A stretch of DNA of 64,000 nucleotides, from the NCBI RefSeq assembly GCF_039538005.1, contig NZ_BAABBO010000007.1, positions 248,001-312,000 on the forward strand, given 5' to 3'. Positions within the stretch are counted from its first letter, which is position 1; every line of letters begins with the position of its first letter. Position numbers and translations under genes: made by a program. Shown one piece after another: positions 1-8,429 of this stretch. This DNA is from Allohahella marinimesophila (GTDB lineage: Bacteria > Pseudomonadota > Gammaproteobacteria > Pseudomonadales > Oleiphilaceae). A model generated the notes under the pieces. The model did no database searches. It had not been told where the DNA came from and saw only the letters and a list, made by a program, of their open reading frames with translations.

Positions 1-201
1 CTGCCACTCGCGCTTCTCGGCTTTAATCTCGGTGTGGAAGCCGGTCAGCTCATCTTCATTGCCCTGGCACTGCTCGTATGCGGGTTGGCGCTCAAAGTTG
101 CGCCGTCGTTCAACAGGGCCAGCAGCAGGCGTGCCACAGCGTATACGCTCGGTATCGTAGCCACCTATTGGACCATGCAGCGGACGCTATTGCTGGTATA
201 A
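1..201 (+). CDS. HupE/UreJ-family membrane protein, C-terminal fragment
   Basis: The reading frame is open from the first base and stops at TAA 199-201, so only the last 66 residues are in the window. They contain the motif GFNLGVEAGQL followed by a hydrophobic helix and a second hydrophobic stretch near the end. The FNLGVExGQ motif is typical of the last helices of HupE/UreJ-like proteins, integral membrane proteins often linked to nickel or other metal uptake. The substrate cannot be inferred here. The next gene begins about 230 bases downstream and is probably a separate unit. Confidence 0.7.
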   Translation: MPLALLGFNLGVEAGQLIFIALALLVCGLALKVAPSFNRASSRRATAYTLGIVATYWTMQRTLLLV

Positions 202-430
202 ATCCTGGAGCGGTGCTGACGGGCCAAAAAATCCAGGTCAAACCCACATAATCGAAAACTCCGTAAGCTCAATGCTGCCGTATTCTAGAACCGACGGCTG
301 GCGTTTCTCGTTGCATGGTGTCCTCTACGTTCGGTTTTGGAGTCGACTACCACCACTCCCATGGTCTGCGACACTTGGACCACTTGCGTGCCAGCTATCC
401 GCGATGAAATTATTTCAGGAGAACAGCGAC

Positions 431-1420
431 ATGAAAGCAATCACGCTCAAGGCGTTCGGCGGACCAGAGGTCATGACGCTGGGCGATGTCGACAAGCCCC
501 AAGCTGGCGCTGGACAAGTTCTGATCAAGGTCGTGGCTACGTCTGTTAATCGCGCCGACATCGTGCAGCGCAGAGGATTTTATCCAGCGCCCCAAGGCGA
601 GTCAGAAATCCTCGGCCTTGAAGTCGCAGGGATTGTGAGCGCTGTTGGCGATGGTGTTCGTAGTCCAGCCGCTGGCGACCTGGTAATCGCACTTGTTGGC
701 GGCGGCGGTTATGCAGAGTATGCCGTAGCTTATGCTGGTCACTGCATACCGCTGCCAGAGAATATGGATTTTGACGCGGGCGCATGCATCTGTGAGACCT
801 ATATAACAGCGTTTCTGAATGTTTTTCAGCTGGGCGCTCTGGCAGATGGCGACGCTGTCCTGCTGCACGGGGGTGGTGGCGGTGTAAACACGGCGGCCAT
901 CCAGATCTGTCGGGCCCTGCGACCCAATAGCACGATCTATGTGACAGCCTCATCGGGAAAGCTGGATCGTGTCGCTGAACTCGGCGCGCATCATGTGATC
1001 GATTATAAGCATTCAGACTTTAGTAAGGAGATAGAAAGACTGAGTGAAGGTAAGGGCGTCCCCATGATTCTGGATCATATCGGAGCCGATTATCTGCAGC
1101 AAAACCTGCACTGTCTTGGCAAGGATGGCAGGCTCGTCGTCATCGGTGTCATGAGTGGTGCTGTTGGTAAAATCGATCTGATGAAGATGATGGCCAAACG
1201 GCAACAGATCATTGGTTCGACGCTGCGCTCGCAGCCGCCAGAGGACAAAACCAGGCTTATCAGCGATTTTCGCGAGAAGGTCATGCCCCTGTTTGCCTCG
1301 AGCAAATTAGAGCCGCTCATTCACCTGACCTTTCCACTGGCCGACGCATCAGAGGCACACAAGGCTATGGAAGAAAGTAGTCATTTCGGTAAGCTAGTGC
1401 TGAAAGTCCAGGGCGCCTGA
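431..1420 (+). CDS. NAD(P)H-quinone oxidoreductase, zinc-free MDR family (PIG3-like)
   Basis: This 329-residue protein belongs to the zinc-independent quinone oxidoreductases of the medium-chain dehydrogenase/reductase superfamily, which pass electrons from NAD(P)H to quinones or enones. The N-terminal GroES-like half has FGGPEVMTLGDV and SVNRADIVQRRGFYP. The NRAD...QRxGxYP pattern is characteristic of the PIG3 (TP53I3) subgroup. A glycine-rich HGGGGGVNTAAIQ follows in the cofactor-binding half, and zinc-ligand cysteines are absent. The ATG at 431 was chosen because AGGAGA lies just upstream and the family N-terminus aligns there. A longer open frame from 272 adds an unlikely sequence. It appears to be a single-gene unit in the cytoplasm. 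Confidence 0.85.
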   Translation: MKAITLKAFGGPEVMTLGDVDKPQAGAGQVLIKVVATSVNRADIVQRRGFYPAPQGESEILGLEVAGIVSAVGDGVRSPAAGDLVIALVGGGGYAEYAVAYAGHCIPLPENMDFDAGACICETYITAFLNVFQLGALADGDAVLLHGGGGGVNTAAIQICRALRPNSTIYVTASSGKLDRVAELGAHHVIDYKHSDFSKEIERLSEGKGVPMILDHIGADYLQQNLHCLGKDGRLVVIGVMSGAVGKIDLMKMMAKRQQIIGSTLRSQPPEDKTRLISDFREKVMPLFASSKLEPLIHLTFPLADASEAHKAMEESSHFGKLVLKVQGA

Positions 1421-1569
1421 CGAGCCTGGCCATATATCGTTGCTGTTGCAATAGGTGCCAACTTGGGCGTGCTAATGACCTTTGAGTCCGGTTTGCCGAC
1501 GTTGATGATCGGCACATCGGCGAATATTCCTTACCTACATTTTTGATGGTATCGGCGCCGCTTCCAAAC

Positions 1570-1656
1570 TGAACATTTCCTGTTACTATCGACGTACAAG
1601 TTGAACATCCGACAATAACAACAATCTAACGAAACGCGTCCTCTCCGGATGTTCAA
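1570..1656. promoter_or_regulatory. TGAACAT repeats with an 11-bp inverted repeat upstream of phnD
   Basis: TTGAACATCCG at 1601-1611 is matched perfectly by its reverse complement CGGATGTTCAA at 1646-1656, with a 34-base spacer. A third TGAACAT lies at 1570-1576, 32 bases before the second and so roughly three helical turns away. The elements lie 50-136 bases before the phnD start. They could be operator half-sites for a regulator of the transport operon, or the arms of a leader hairpin. The sequence does not resemble the PhoB box (CTGTCAT repeats). Confidence 0.4.
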
Positions 1657-1705
1657 TGCAAGGCTTAGTTGCCCATGCTCGGACCGTTTCCAGTGGAGTA
1701 TCAGT

Positions 1706-2698
1706 ATGATTCTACGGACAAAGCTATTTCCGAGTACTTTGCCTTCTGCAACCATAATCGCTTCAGCCTTGCTGTTCAGCTTCAGCACCCAGACACTAGC
1801 CGCCTGTGAGCGCGGCGCTCTCGACAAAAAATACTGCGATGAAAACGGCGACATGGTGGCCGACCTGCCGAAGGATAAATCGGAGTGGGTCAATCCCGAC
1901 ACATTGATCTTTGCCTACACGCCGGTCGAAGACCCGGCCATCTATTCGGACATCTGGCAGCCCTTCATTGATCATCTCTCCAAAGTCACCGGTAAGGACG
2001 TTCGCTTCTTCGCTGTGCAGTCCAACGCGGCACAAGTGGAAGCCATGCGCAGTGGACGCCTGCATATCGCCGGTTTCTCGACTGGCCCTACACCGTTCGC
2101 AGTCAATCTTGCAGGCGCGGTGCCTTTCGCGCTGATGGGCTCGGATTCAGGGCAGTTTGGTTACACGCTGCAGGTCTTCACCCAGGATGATTCCGACATC
2201 AAGGAAGTGAAAGACCTCAAAGGCAAGCGCGTCGCGCACACCTCACCAACATCCAATTCTGGCAACCAGGCCCCCATGGCGCTGTTTCCTGAACTGGGGG
2301 TCGTGCCTGGTGAAGACTACAAGATCAACTTTTCGGGTAGCCACGATCAGTCCATGCTCGGTGTGGTCGCTGGCGACTATGATGCCGCGCCGGTGGCGTC
2401 TGAAGTGGTCGATCGTATGGCCGCTCGCGGGCTGTATGACCCGAAGGATGTGCGGATGATCTGGGAGTCAGATCGCTTCCCGACAACCTCCTACAACTAT
2501 GCCTACAACCTGGATCCTGCCCTGGTCGAGAAGATCAAGGAGGGTTTCTTTAGCTTCAAATTCGCTGGCACCGAGCTGGGCAAGGAGTTTGAAGGCGTCG
2601 AGAAATTCATTCCGATCAATTACAAGGATAACTGGAAGGTCATTCGTACCATCCAGCAGGCCAATGGCGTCGACTACACCCGCGATAAAATCGAGTAG
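1706..2698 (+). CDS. phnD: Phosphonate/phosphate-type ABC transporter, periplasmic binding protein
   Basis: This 330-residue solute-binding protein is the first gene of a phnDCE-type operon. A signal peptide of about 30 residues ends ...STQTLAACER. The mature part has the PhnD family order: WQPFIDHLSKVTGKDVRFF, GRLHIAGFSTGP, then LKGKRVAHTSPTSNSGNQAP. The Ser/Thr-rich segment is where this family holds the phosphonate or phosphate group. The Ala-Cys at the signal end may be a lipobox or a normal cleavage site. ATG 1706 is preceded by AGTGGAG, whereas the open frame from 1649 gives a poor N-terminus. No C-P lyase, phosphonatase or phosphite dehydrogenase gene is nearby, so the ligand is unknown and could be a phosphate ester. 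Confidence 0.88.
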   Translation: MILRTKLFPSTLPSATIIASALLFSFSTQTLAACERGALDKKYCDENGDMVADLPKDKSEWVNPDTLIFAYTPVEDPAIYSDIWQPFIDHLSKVTGKDVRFFAVQSNAAQVEAMRSGRLHIAGFSTGPTPFAVNLAGAVPFALMGSDSGQFGYTLQVFTQDDSDIKEVKDLKGKRVAHTSPTSNSGNQAPMALFPELGVVPGEDYKINFSGSHDQSMLGVVAGDYDAAPVASEVVDRMAARGLYDPKDVRMIWESDRFPTTSYNYAYNLDPALVEKIKEGFFSFKFAGTELGKEFEGVEKFIPINYKDNWKVIRTIQQANGVDYTRDKIE

Positions 2699-2749
2699 GC
2701 CATCAGAGGCCTCTGGCTGCCCGCTGCAGGCTTCATCCGGAGTGAATAC

Positions 2750-3553
2750 ATGTTAGAGATTACCAATCTCGTAAAACGCTACGGGCAGAACGAGGCTGTG
2801 CTCAAAGGTCTGGATCTGACTGTTGAGGGGAGCAGCGTGGTGGCCATCGTCGGCGCCTCAGGTGCCGGTAAAAGTACGCTCTTGCGCTGCATCAATGGTC
2901 TGGTCGAGTCCACCTCGGGCTCGATCAAGCTGAACGGCCACGAGCTGGTCGGCCTTCGCGGTAGCGCATTGCGCCGCTCGCGCCAACGCATCGGCATGAT
3001 CTTTCAGGGCTTCAACCTGATTGATCGCCTGAGTGTGATGGAGAACGTGCTGTCCGGGCGCCTGGGCTATGTGTCGTTCTTCCAGGCATTGACGCGACGT
3101 TTCCCACAAGTTGACATCGACCGAGCCTTCCATCTGATGGAGCGGGTGGGCATCGACCAATACGCCGACAAACGGGCCGACCAGCTATCCGGTGGTGAGC
3201 GGCAGCGGGTGGCTGTGGTACGAGCGTTGATGCAGGAGCCGGAGATCCTGCTGGCTGATGAGCCCACAGCGTCACTCGACCCGAAAACGTCTCAGCAGAT
3301 CATGAGTCTGTTACAGAGCCTGGCCAGTGAGATGTCACTGCCGGTCTTGATCAATATCCACAACGTCACACAAGCGCGACTATATACCGACCGGATCGTC
3401 GGCATGCGCCATGGGCAGATGATCTTTGACGGTGCGCCCAGTGAGTTTGATCAGGCCGCGCTGGATGCCATTTATGGTGGTATTGAAGCACCGGATGAAA
3501 CAGGTGGCGAGCCAGCTCGTGACGGTTTTCAGACTCAGGAGCCTGTGGCATGA
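2750..3553 (+). CDS. phnC: Phosphonate-type ABC transporter, ATP-binding subunit
   Basis: This 267-residue ATPase powers import of the ligand captured by the preceding binding protein. It has Walker A GASGAGKST at residues 35-43, the signature LSGGE at 146-150, Walker B ILLADEPT at about 166-173, and the switch histidine in INIHNVTQA. Length and motifs match PhnC. CCGGAG lies upstream of the start, 51 bases after phnD. Its stop overlaps the start of the first permease (ATGA), which suggests translational coupling. The C-terminal tail beyond the ATPase core is short and Asp/Glu-rich. Confidence 0.92.
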   Translation: MLEITNLVKRYGQNEAVLKGLDLTVEGSSVVAIVGASGAGKSTLLRCINGLVESTSGSIKLNGHELVGLRGSALRRSRQRIGMIFQGFNLIDRLSVMENVLSGRLGYVSFFQALTRRFPQVDIDRAFHLMERVGIDQYADKRADQLSGGERQRVAVVRALMQEPEILLADEPTASLDPKTSQQIMSLLQSLASEMSLPVLINIHNVTQARLYTDRIVGMRHGQMIFDGAPSEFDQAALDAIYGGIEAPDETGGEPARDGFQTQEPVA

Positions 3554-4338
3554 CAGGCAGGGTCTGGAAAAAGCCACCCTTCATTGCCAGCCCCTGGCTT
3601 CGTTACGGCTTGATCGCAATAGCGCTGACTTACCTGTATTGGGCGTTCTCCACCTTGCCGTTCAATTGGGAGCGGATTTCTGAAGGCTTGCCGAGAGCGG
3701 CGCGAATCTTTGGTGGCGCCTTTCCGCCTAGCTTCGAGCGAGGCAGCCTGTTATGGACAGGCTTCAAGGAAAGCTTCCAGATTGCATTTCTGGCTACGCT
3801 GATGGGTGTTGGTCTGTCGATACCCATCGCGGTAATGGCTGCCAGGAATGTCGCGCCACTGCCTGTCTATCTGCTTGGGCGCGCCATCATTATCGTGTCC
3901 CGCAGTTTCCACCCGGTCATCGTGGCCATCCTGCTTGTGGCCGCCGTTGGCTTTGGTCCGCTCGCTGGAATTCTTACGCTGACACTCTACTCCATCGGCT
4001 TTGTCGCGAAGCTACTGGCTGAGGAAATCGAAGAGATCGACTGGGGGCAGGTCGAGGCCATGCGGTCGGTAGGGGCAGGGTACTTTAAAGTGCTCTTGTA
4101 TGGCGTTTTACCACAGATCATACCCCGTCAGATCGGCTTGTCCATGTACCAGCTCGATAGCAATCTTCGCGCCTCAGCGGTAGTCGGTATCGTTGGTGCT
4201 GGCGGTATCGGGAGCACGCTGATGAACGCCTTCGGGCGTTATGATTATGATTTTGCACTGGCTATTCTACTGATGATTATTGGCATTATTCTACTCAGTG
4301 AAGGCTTCAGCGGATGGGTCAGGAAAAAGGTATGGTAG
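3550..4338 (+). CDS. phnE: Phosphonate-type ABC transporter, permease subunit 1
   Basis: This 262-residue inner-membrane permease has about six hydrophobic segments and the PhnE cytoplasmic loop. The loop reads SIGFVAKLLAEEIEEIDWGQVEAMRSVGAGY, here described in parts: an EAA-like motif (EEIEEIDWGQVEA) and the conserved GAGGIGSTL near residue 215. The loop contacts PhnC. The gene overlaps phnC by four bases and runs into the second permease gene. It carries an N-terminal cytoplasmic region (GRVWKKPPF) before the first helix. It probably pairs with the next protein as a heterodimer. Confidence 0.9.
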   Translation: MTGRVWKKPPFIASPWLRYGLIAIALTYLYWAFSTLPFNWERISEGLPRAARIFGGAFPPSFERGSLLWTGFKESFQIAFLATLMGVGLSIPIAVMAARNVAPLPVYLLGRAIIIVSRSFHPVIVAILLVAAVGFGPLAGILTLTLYSIGFVAKLLAEEIEEIDWGQVEAMRSVGAGYFKVLLYGVLPQIIPRQIGLSMYQLDSNLRASAVVGIVGAGGIGSTLMNAFGRYDYDFALAILLMIIGIILLSEGFSGWVRKKVW

Positions 4339-5141
4339 ATCACGCTGCAAAGTTGTCAGATCGAGTCTGGTCACGTTATGACCGCAAGGAGCAGTTGATC
4401 CGCTACGGGATTTACCTGGTCACTGTGGTAGCTGTCGTTTGGGCGGTAAAAGATATCGATATTTTCTGGCCCTGGGTATGGGACGCGCCAACCCAGATTC
4501 AGAACCTTGGGGCCAGGATGTGGCCGCCCGAACTCGCCAGGTGGAACGACATCTTCCAGGCGATGCTCGAGACCGTGCATATCGCCACGCTCTCAACCGT
4601 GCTCACGATATTCATCGCCTTGCCGGTGTCTTACATCGCGGCTCAGAACACTACGCCGAACAAGGCCACGCTGTGGCTCGGCCGGTTCATTCTGGTCTCG
4701 AGCCGTTCAGTGAACACCATCATCTGGGCACTCCTGTTCGTGGCCATATTTGGCCCAGGCGTACTGGCAGGGATACTGGCCGTGACCTTTCGTTCCATTG
4801 GCTTTATCGGCAAGCTGATGGGTGAGGCCATTGAAGAAATCGATCACCGTCAGGTAGAAGCCATACAGGCGACGGGTGCCAGCAAGATGAAGGTGGTGCT
4901 CTACGCGATCGTTCCGCAAGTCATGCCCGCCTTTTTCGCGATTGTCATCCTGCGCTGGGATATCAATATCCGCGAATCCACGGTCCTGGGTCTGGTGGGT
5001 GCTGGCGGTATCGGCGTCTTGCTGCAGGGTTCCATCGATCTGTTCGCCTGGCAGACCGTCGCCACCATCTTGCTGGCTATTCTTGTCCTGGTCATCCTGG
5101 GCGAAGCGATTACCAGCGTGCTTCGCAAGAAAGTCATGTAA
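4332..5141 (+). CDS. phnE: Phosphonate-type ABC transporter, permease subunit 2
   Basis: This is a second, diverged PhnE of 269 residues. It again has the EAA-like loop (EAIEEIDHRQVEAIQATGAS) and the glycine segment GAGGIGVLL. ATG 4332 was preferred over ATG 4314 because AGGAAAAAGG sits directly upstream of it. The gene then overlaps the end of the first permease by seven bases. Two different PhnE proteins are common in operons for phosphonate, phosphite and related ligands, where they form an asymmetric pore. The stop codon region overlaps the next start (ATGTAATGG arrangement at 5138-5144), so the HAD gene is co-translated. Confidence 0.88.
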   Translation: MVDHAAKLSDRVWSRYDRKEQLIRYGIYLVTVVAVVWAVKDIDIFWPWVWDAPTQIQNLGARMWPPELARWNDIFQAMLETVHIATLSTVLTIFIALPVSYIAAQNTTPNKATLWLGRFILVSSRSVNTIIWALLFVAIFGPGVLAGILAVTFRSIGFIGKLMGEAIEEIDHRQVEAIQATGASKMKVVLYAIVPQVMPAFFAIVILRWDINIRESTVLGLVGAGGIGVLLQGSIDLFAWQTVATILLAILVLVILGEAITSVLRKKVM

Positions 5142-5941
5142 TGGATAACTTCGACTTCGGCGGCGCCGACATTCTGTTCACCGATGTGGACGACACATTG
5201 ACCACGGGCGGGCAGCTCTTGCCAGAGACCTATCTCGCGCTCTGCCAGCTGGCGTCAGCCGGCATTCGTATCATTCCTGTGACCGGAGGCTGCGCCGGCT
5301 GGTGCGACCAGATCATTAGAACCTGGCCGGTAACCGCCGTGATCGGAGAAGGCGGCGCTTTTTACGCCCATCGTACAGCACCACAGACAATTCAATGGCA
5401 CTACTGGGATAACCAGGCCTCACATCGCGCCGATCAGGCGAAGATATTAATGGCTGTTGCATCGCTGGAGCTGGACTTTGAACCAAAACTGGCGAGCGAT
5501 CAGGCTTTTCGCTATGTCGATGTGGCGGTGGACTACAACCAGCAGGAATCGCTGAGTCCAGAGCAGGTGGAAAGCGTCCATGACCAGCTAGTCGCGCAGG
5601 GCTTCAATGTCCGGCAAAGCTCCATACACCTGAACATCTGGCTGGGGGACTTTGATAAGTCCACCATGGCCATTCGCGTGGGCCGCGAATTATTCGATCT
5701 GGATATGGAGGCGCTGCAGCAGCGGTCTGTGTTTATTGGCGATGCGCCCAATGATGACAGTATGTTCAGGAACTTCCCCCTGAGTATCGGTGTGGCGAAT
5801 ATTCGGAAGCATCTGTCGGTGATGGTCCATCAGCCGGTCGCTATCACCAGTAAGCGTTCGGGTTTGGGGTTTGCTGAGATGGCGGCGACGTGGTTGGGGC
5901 AGCGGGAGAGCTCGGCCCGAGCAAAAGTCCGACCGGACTAA
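5141..5941 (+). CDS. HAD-IIB family phosphatase encoded with the phosphonate-type transporter
   Basis: This 266-residue HAD-superfamily hydrolase has motif I DVDDTLT (residues 15-21), which holds the nucleophile and acid/base Asp. Motif II falls in IIPVTGGCAGWCD and motif IV is GDAPND, placing it in subfamily IIB (Cof-type cap, sugar-phosphatase-like). The related subfamily usually reads TGRPAGWCD, so the GGC here is a change at the motif II turn. The start overlaps the stop of the second permease, making it the fifth gene of the transport operon. By inference it dephosphorylates the imported compound or a product of it. A role in phosphate-ester use is at least as likely as phosphonate use because no C-P bond-cleaving enzyme is present. 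Confidence 0.82.
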   Translation: MDNFDFGGADILFTDVDDTLTTGGQLLPETYLALCQLASAGIRIIPVTGGCAGWCDQIIRTWPVTAVIGEGGAFYAHRTAPQTIQWHYWDNQASHRADQAKILMAVASLELDFEPKLASDQAFRYVDVAVDYNQQESLSPEQVESVHDQLVAQGFNVRQSSIHLNIWLGDFDKSTMAIRVGRELFDLDMEALQQRSVFIGDAPNDDSMFRNFPLSIGVANIRKHLSVMVHQPVAITSKRSGLGFAEMAATWLGQRESSARAKVRPD

Positions 5942-6141
5942 GGGTCAGCTGTTGGCCAAGCGCGCTAATGACCTGATCCCGGATATCGGCCTCCTGTTCA
6001 CGTCGGGTTATATCCAGAGCAACAGGTGCCAACGCAAGGTAGTCTATTCCCGTTACCAGCCAGGGGCTTTTCCTGGCAACAGGCCTATGCAGTACGTAAG
6101 ATGCAGCTAGAAACCTTAAAAAATCAGCACCCGGAGAATAT

Positions 6142-8115
6142 ATGCAGGAGAACTCAAGTTCTACACTCAACCCCCCGGTATTCTTCTCTTCCGCCGTTCT
6201 CATTATTGCCCTGGTACTTTACAGCGTTCTGTTGCCGGCAAATGCACAAGCCGTATTCAGCGCGATACAAAGCTGGATAATCACTAACGCCAGCTGGGTG
6301 TATATTTTGGCGGTGGCAATGATTCTACTCACCGTAGTCTCCCTTGCCGTCAGCCGCTTTGGTAACATCAAGCTTGGTCCCGACCATAGCGAACCTGACT
6401 ACAGCCGCGCCACCTGGTTCGCCATGCTCTTTTCAGCGGGAATGGGCATTGGTCTGATGTTCTTCGGCGTAGCTGAGCCTGTCATGCATTTTCTCGATCC
6501 GCCAACAGGTGAGGGTGGGACAGCGGCAGCGGCCCGCGAAGCGATGAAGATCACCTTTTTCCATTGGGGGCTACATGCCTGGGCCATCTACGCCATCGTT
6601 GCCCTGGTGCTGGCGTACTTCAGCTATCGACACGGGCTACCACTGACACTGCGATCTGCGCTCTTCCCGTTGATTGGCGACCGAATTTACGGCCCAATCG
6701 GTCATGCCGTCGATATCTTTGCGATTATCAGTACTGTACTCGGTGTCGCCACATCCCTGGGTTTAGGCGTCAGCCAGATCAACACCGGCTTGAACCATCT
6801 GTACGGGCTGCCAATTTCAATTCCGGTACAGATCGGTCTCATTGCCATTACCACCGCATTGGCCACGGTATCAGTGGTGACAGGTCTTGATAAGGGAGTG
6901 CGCAGGTTATCCGAGATCAACCTGACGCTCGCGGTCATCCTGTTGACCGTCGTGCTGCTCACGGGACCTACTGTCTTTATCCTGACCACATTCGTACAGA
7001 ACACGGGTGGCTATATATCGAACCTGGTAAGCACCACTTTCAACCTCTATGCCTACGAGCCGAACGATTGGATAGGCGGTTGGACGCTCTTCTACTGGGG
7101 CTGGTGGTTGGCCTGGTCACCCTTCGTTGGACTGTTCATCGCTCGCATTTCACGTGGTCGCACCATTCGGGAGTTCGTTACCGGTGTTCTATTAGTACCG
7201 ACGGCTTTCACGTTGCTGTGGATGACCGTCTTCGGCGACACAGCTATCCATATGATTTTATGGGGGGAGATTGAGGGGCTGGCTCAGGCAATAGAGATGA
7301 ATTCAGCTCTAGCTTTGTTCGCCTTCCTCGAACACTTCCCGTTCGCCTCGGTATTGTCGATGGTGGCGATTCTGATGGTGGTGGTTTTCTTCATTACCTC
7401 CGCTGACTCGGGCGCGCTTGTCGTAGACATGCTGGCCTCTGGCGGCCGCGAGCCTACGCCTGTGTGGCAGCGTATGTTCTGGGCGATCTCCATGGGGGTG
7501 GTTGCGATAGCGCTCCTGCTGGCAGACGGATTGACGGCGCTGCAAACCGCAACCATCGCCAGTGCCCTGCCGTTTACGATCGCCTTGATGTTCTCTGTGG
7601 TTGGTCTGTTCAAGGCACTGCAACTGGATGCGACCAAGCGGGAACTACAGCACCGTGCGCCGCAAACCTCGCCCGTAGCACCTGCGTCCTCTGGCAGCTG
7701 GCGACGACGACTACGAAATCTGGTGCGATTTCCTGATGAACAACAGGTGGATCAGTTTCTAAACGAAGTGGTGTTACCAGCCTGCGAGGCGGTTAGTGAA
7801 GAGCTTGGCGCAGAAGGTTACATCATCCGTGTGCAGCGTGGTGAGGATCAACGTGTACGTCTGGAGATCGATCATCAGGGCGAAGCTGAATTCGTCTACG
7901 AGGTCAGGCCCAGGCCCTACCTTAAGCCGAACTTCACGGCCACAGGAGGCGAGTCACCTGCCATTGACGGCGAGCAAAGTTATTACCGGGCCGAGGTGTA
8001 TCTCAAGGAAGGCGGTCAGAACTATGACTTGATGGGGTGGACCCGTGACGAGATCATCGGCGACATTTTGGATCAGTATGAAAAGTACCTGCACTTTCTG
8101 CACGTTGTTCGTTAA
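6142..8115 (+). CDS. BCCT-family transporter, BetT-like with long C-terminal domain
   Basis: This 657-residue transporter imports choline, betaine or a similar quaternary amine with H+ or Na+. About twelve hydrophobic segments cover residues 15-485. They include the glycine-rich motif SAGMGIGLMFFGVAEP and the tryptophan-rich segment FYWGWWLAWSPFVGLF followed by ISRGRT. A soluble C-terminal domain of about 150 residues ends with YYRAEVYLKEGGQNYDLMGW and a DILDQYEKYLHFLH stretch, as in BetT proteins where the tail senses osmotic strength. CCGGAGAAT precedes the ATG. No betAB genes lie beside it. A second paralogue is encoded at 28339-30399 with a changed glycine motif. Confidence 0.9.
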   Translation: MQENSSSTLNPPVFFSSAVLIIALVLYSVLLPANAQAVFSAIQSWIITNASWVYILAVAMILLTVVSLAVSRFGNIKLGPDHSEPDYSRATWFAMLFSAGMGIGLMFFGVAEPVMHFLDPPTGEGGTAAAAREAMKITFFHWGLHAWAIYAIVALVLAYFSYRHGLPLTLRSALFPLIGDRIYGPIGHAVDIFAIISTVLGVATSLGLGVSQINTGLNHLYGLPISIPVQIGLIAITTALATVSVVTGLDKGVRRLSEINLTLAVILLTVVLLTGPTVFILTTFVQNTGGYISNLVSTTFNLYAYEPNDWIGGWTLFYWGWWLAWSPFVGLFIARISRGRTIREFVTGVLLVPTAFTLLWMTVFGDTAIHMILWGEIEGLAQAIEMNSALALFAFLEHFPFASVLSMVAILMVVVFFITSADSGALVVDMLASGGREPTPVWQRMFWAISMGVVAIALLLADGLTALQTATIASALPFTIALMFSVVGLFKALQLDATKRELQHRAPQTSPVAPASSGSWRRRLRNLVRFPDEQQVDQFLNEVVLPACEAVSEELGAEGYIIRVQRGEDQRVRLEIDHQGEAEFVYEVRPRPYLKPNFTATGGESPAIDGEQSYYRAEVYLKEGGQNYDLMGWTRDEIIGDILDQYEKYLHFLHVVR

Positions 8116-8157
8116 GTTTGTAGTTGCGACTCGCATTTCGTGCGTTGCCTTACCGCG

Positions 8158-8179
8158 GAGCGTGTTCTCAGACACGCTC
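8158..8179 (+). terminator. Hairpin downstream of the first BCCT gene
   Basis: GAGCGTGT at 8158-8165 pairs perfectly with ACACGCTC at 8172-8179 around a six-base loop, 43 bases after the stop codon. The downstream sequence is only weakly T-rich (GTTGTTTCG), so it may be an inefficient or Rho-assisted terminator. Confidence 0.4.
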
Positions 8180-8220
8180 TGAAGGCTCGTTGTTTCGATT
8201 GGCTAGGGCTTGTAACAATC

Positions 8221-8428
8221 TGTATCGGCCGGACTTGCATCGCCTTTGCCCGCGCTCATAAGGAGTAGAGTACGCACAGTCCCTGCTGCCGCTGAGAGCC
8301 AATCATGAATACCGGTCATTCGACGCCAAACCTCAAGCCCTAAGTGCTCTATGAGGTTCCGCGAGCCATCTACTTGCCCGTAGCCGGGCACTTCACGCCC
8401 GGCTGGTCGCTGCATATCGCGAGCTGAA
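8221..8428 (+). pseudogene. Decayed partial copy of the hypothetical gene at 10530-11024
   Basis: This stretch aligns with 10445-10600. TATCGGCCGGACTTGCATCG corresponds to TATCGCCCGGACTTGCATCG, and later LKP-stop-VLYEVPRAIYLPVAGH corresponds to LKPYMLHEVPRSIYVPAPGH. From ATG 8305 the frame reads 12 residues before a TAA where the fuller copy has TAT (Tyr). After the matching segment the frame diverges and stops at TGA 8426-8428. The upstream part keeps the same frame but has two further stops, with indels in multiples of three. The copy is therefore a truncated relic. A GC-rich 8-bp hairpin (8382-8404) lies at its end, just beyond the convergent diguanylate cyclase stop, and may help terminate that gene. 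Confidence 0.6.
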
Positions 8429-8429
8429 A

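Noticed and set aside
1421..1705. PhoB box upstream of the phn operon
   Set aside because: No CTGTCAT-type tandem repeats are present; the repeated motif here is TGAACAT.
5844..6203. Minus-strand frame with protein-like residues (PWLVTGIDYLALAPVALDI) between the HAD and BCCT genes
   Set aside because: Most of it overlaps the HAD gene, its start lies inside the BCCT gene, and there is no ribosome site. It could be a relic, but the evidence is too thin.
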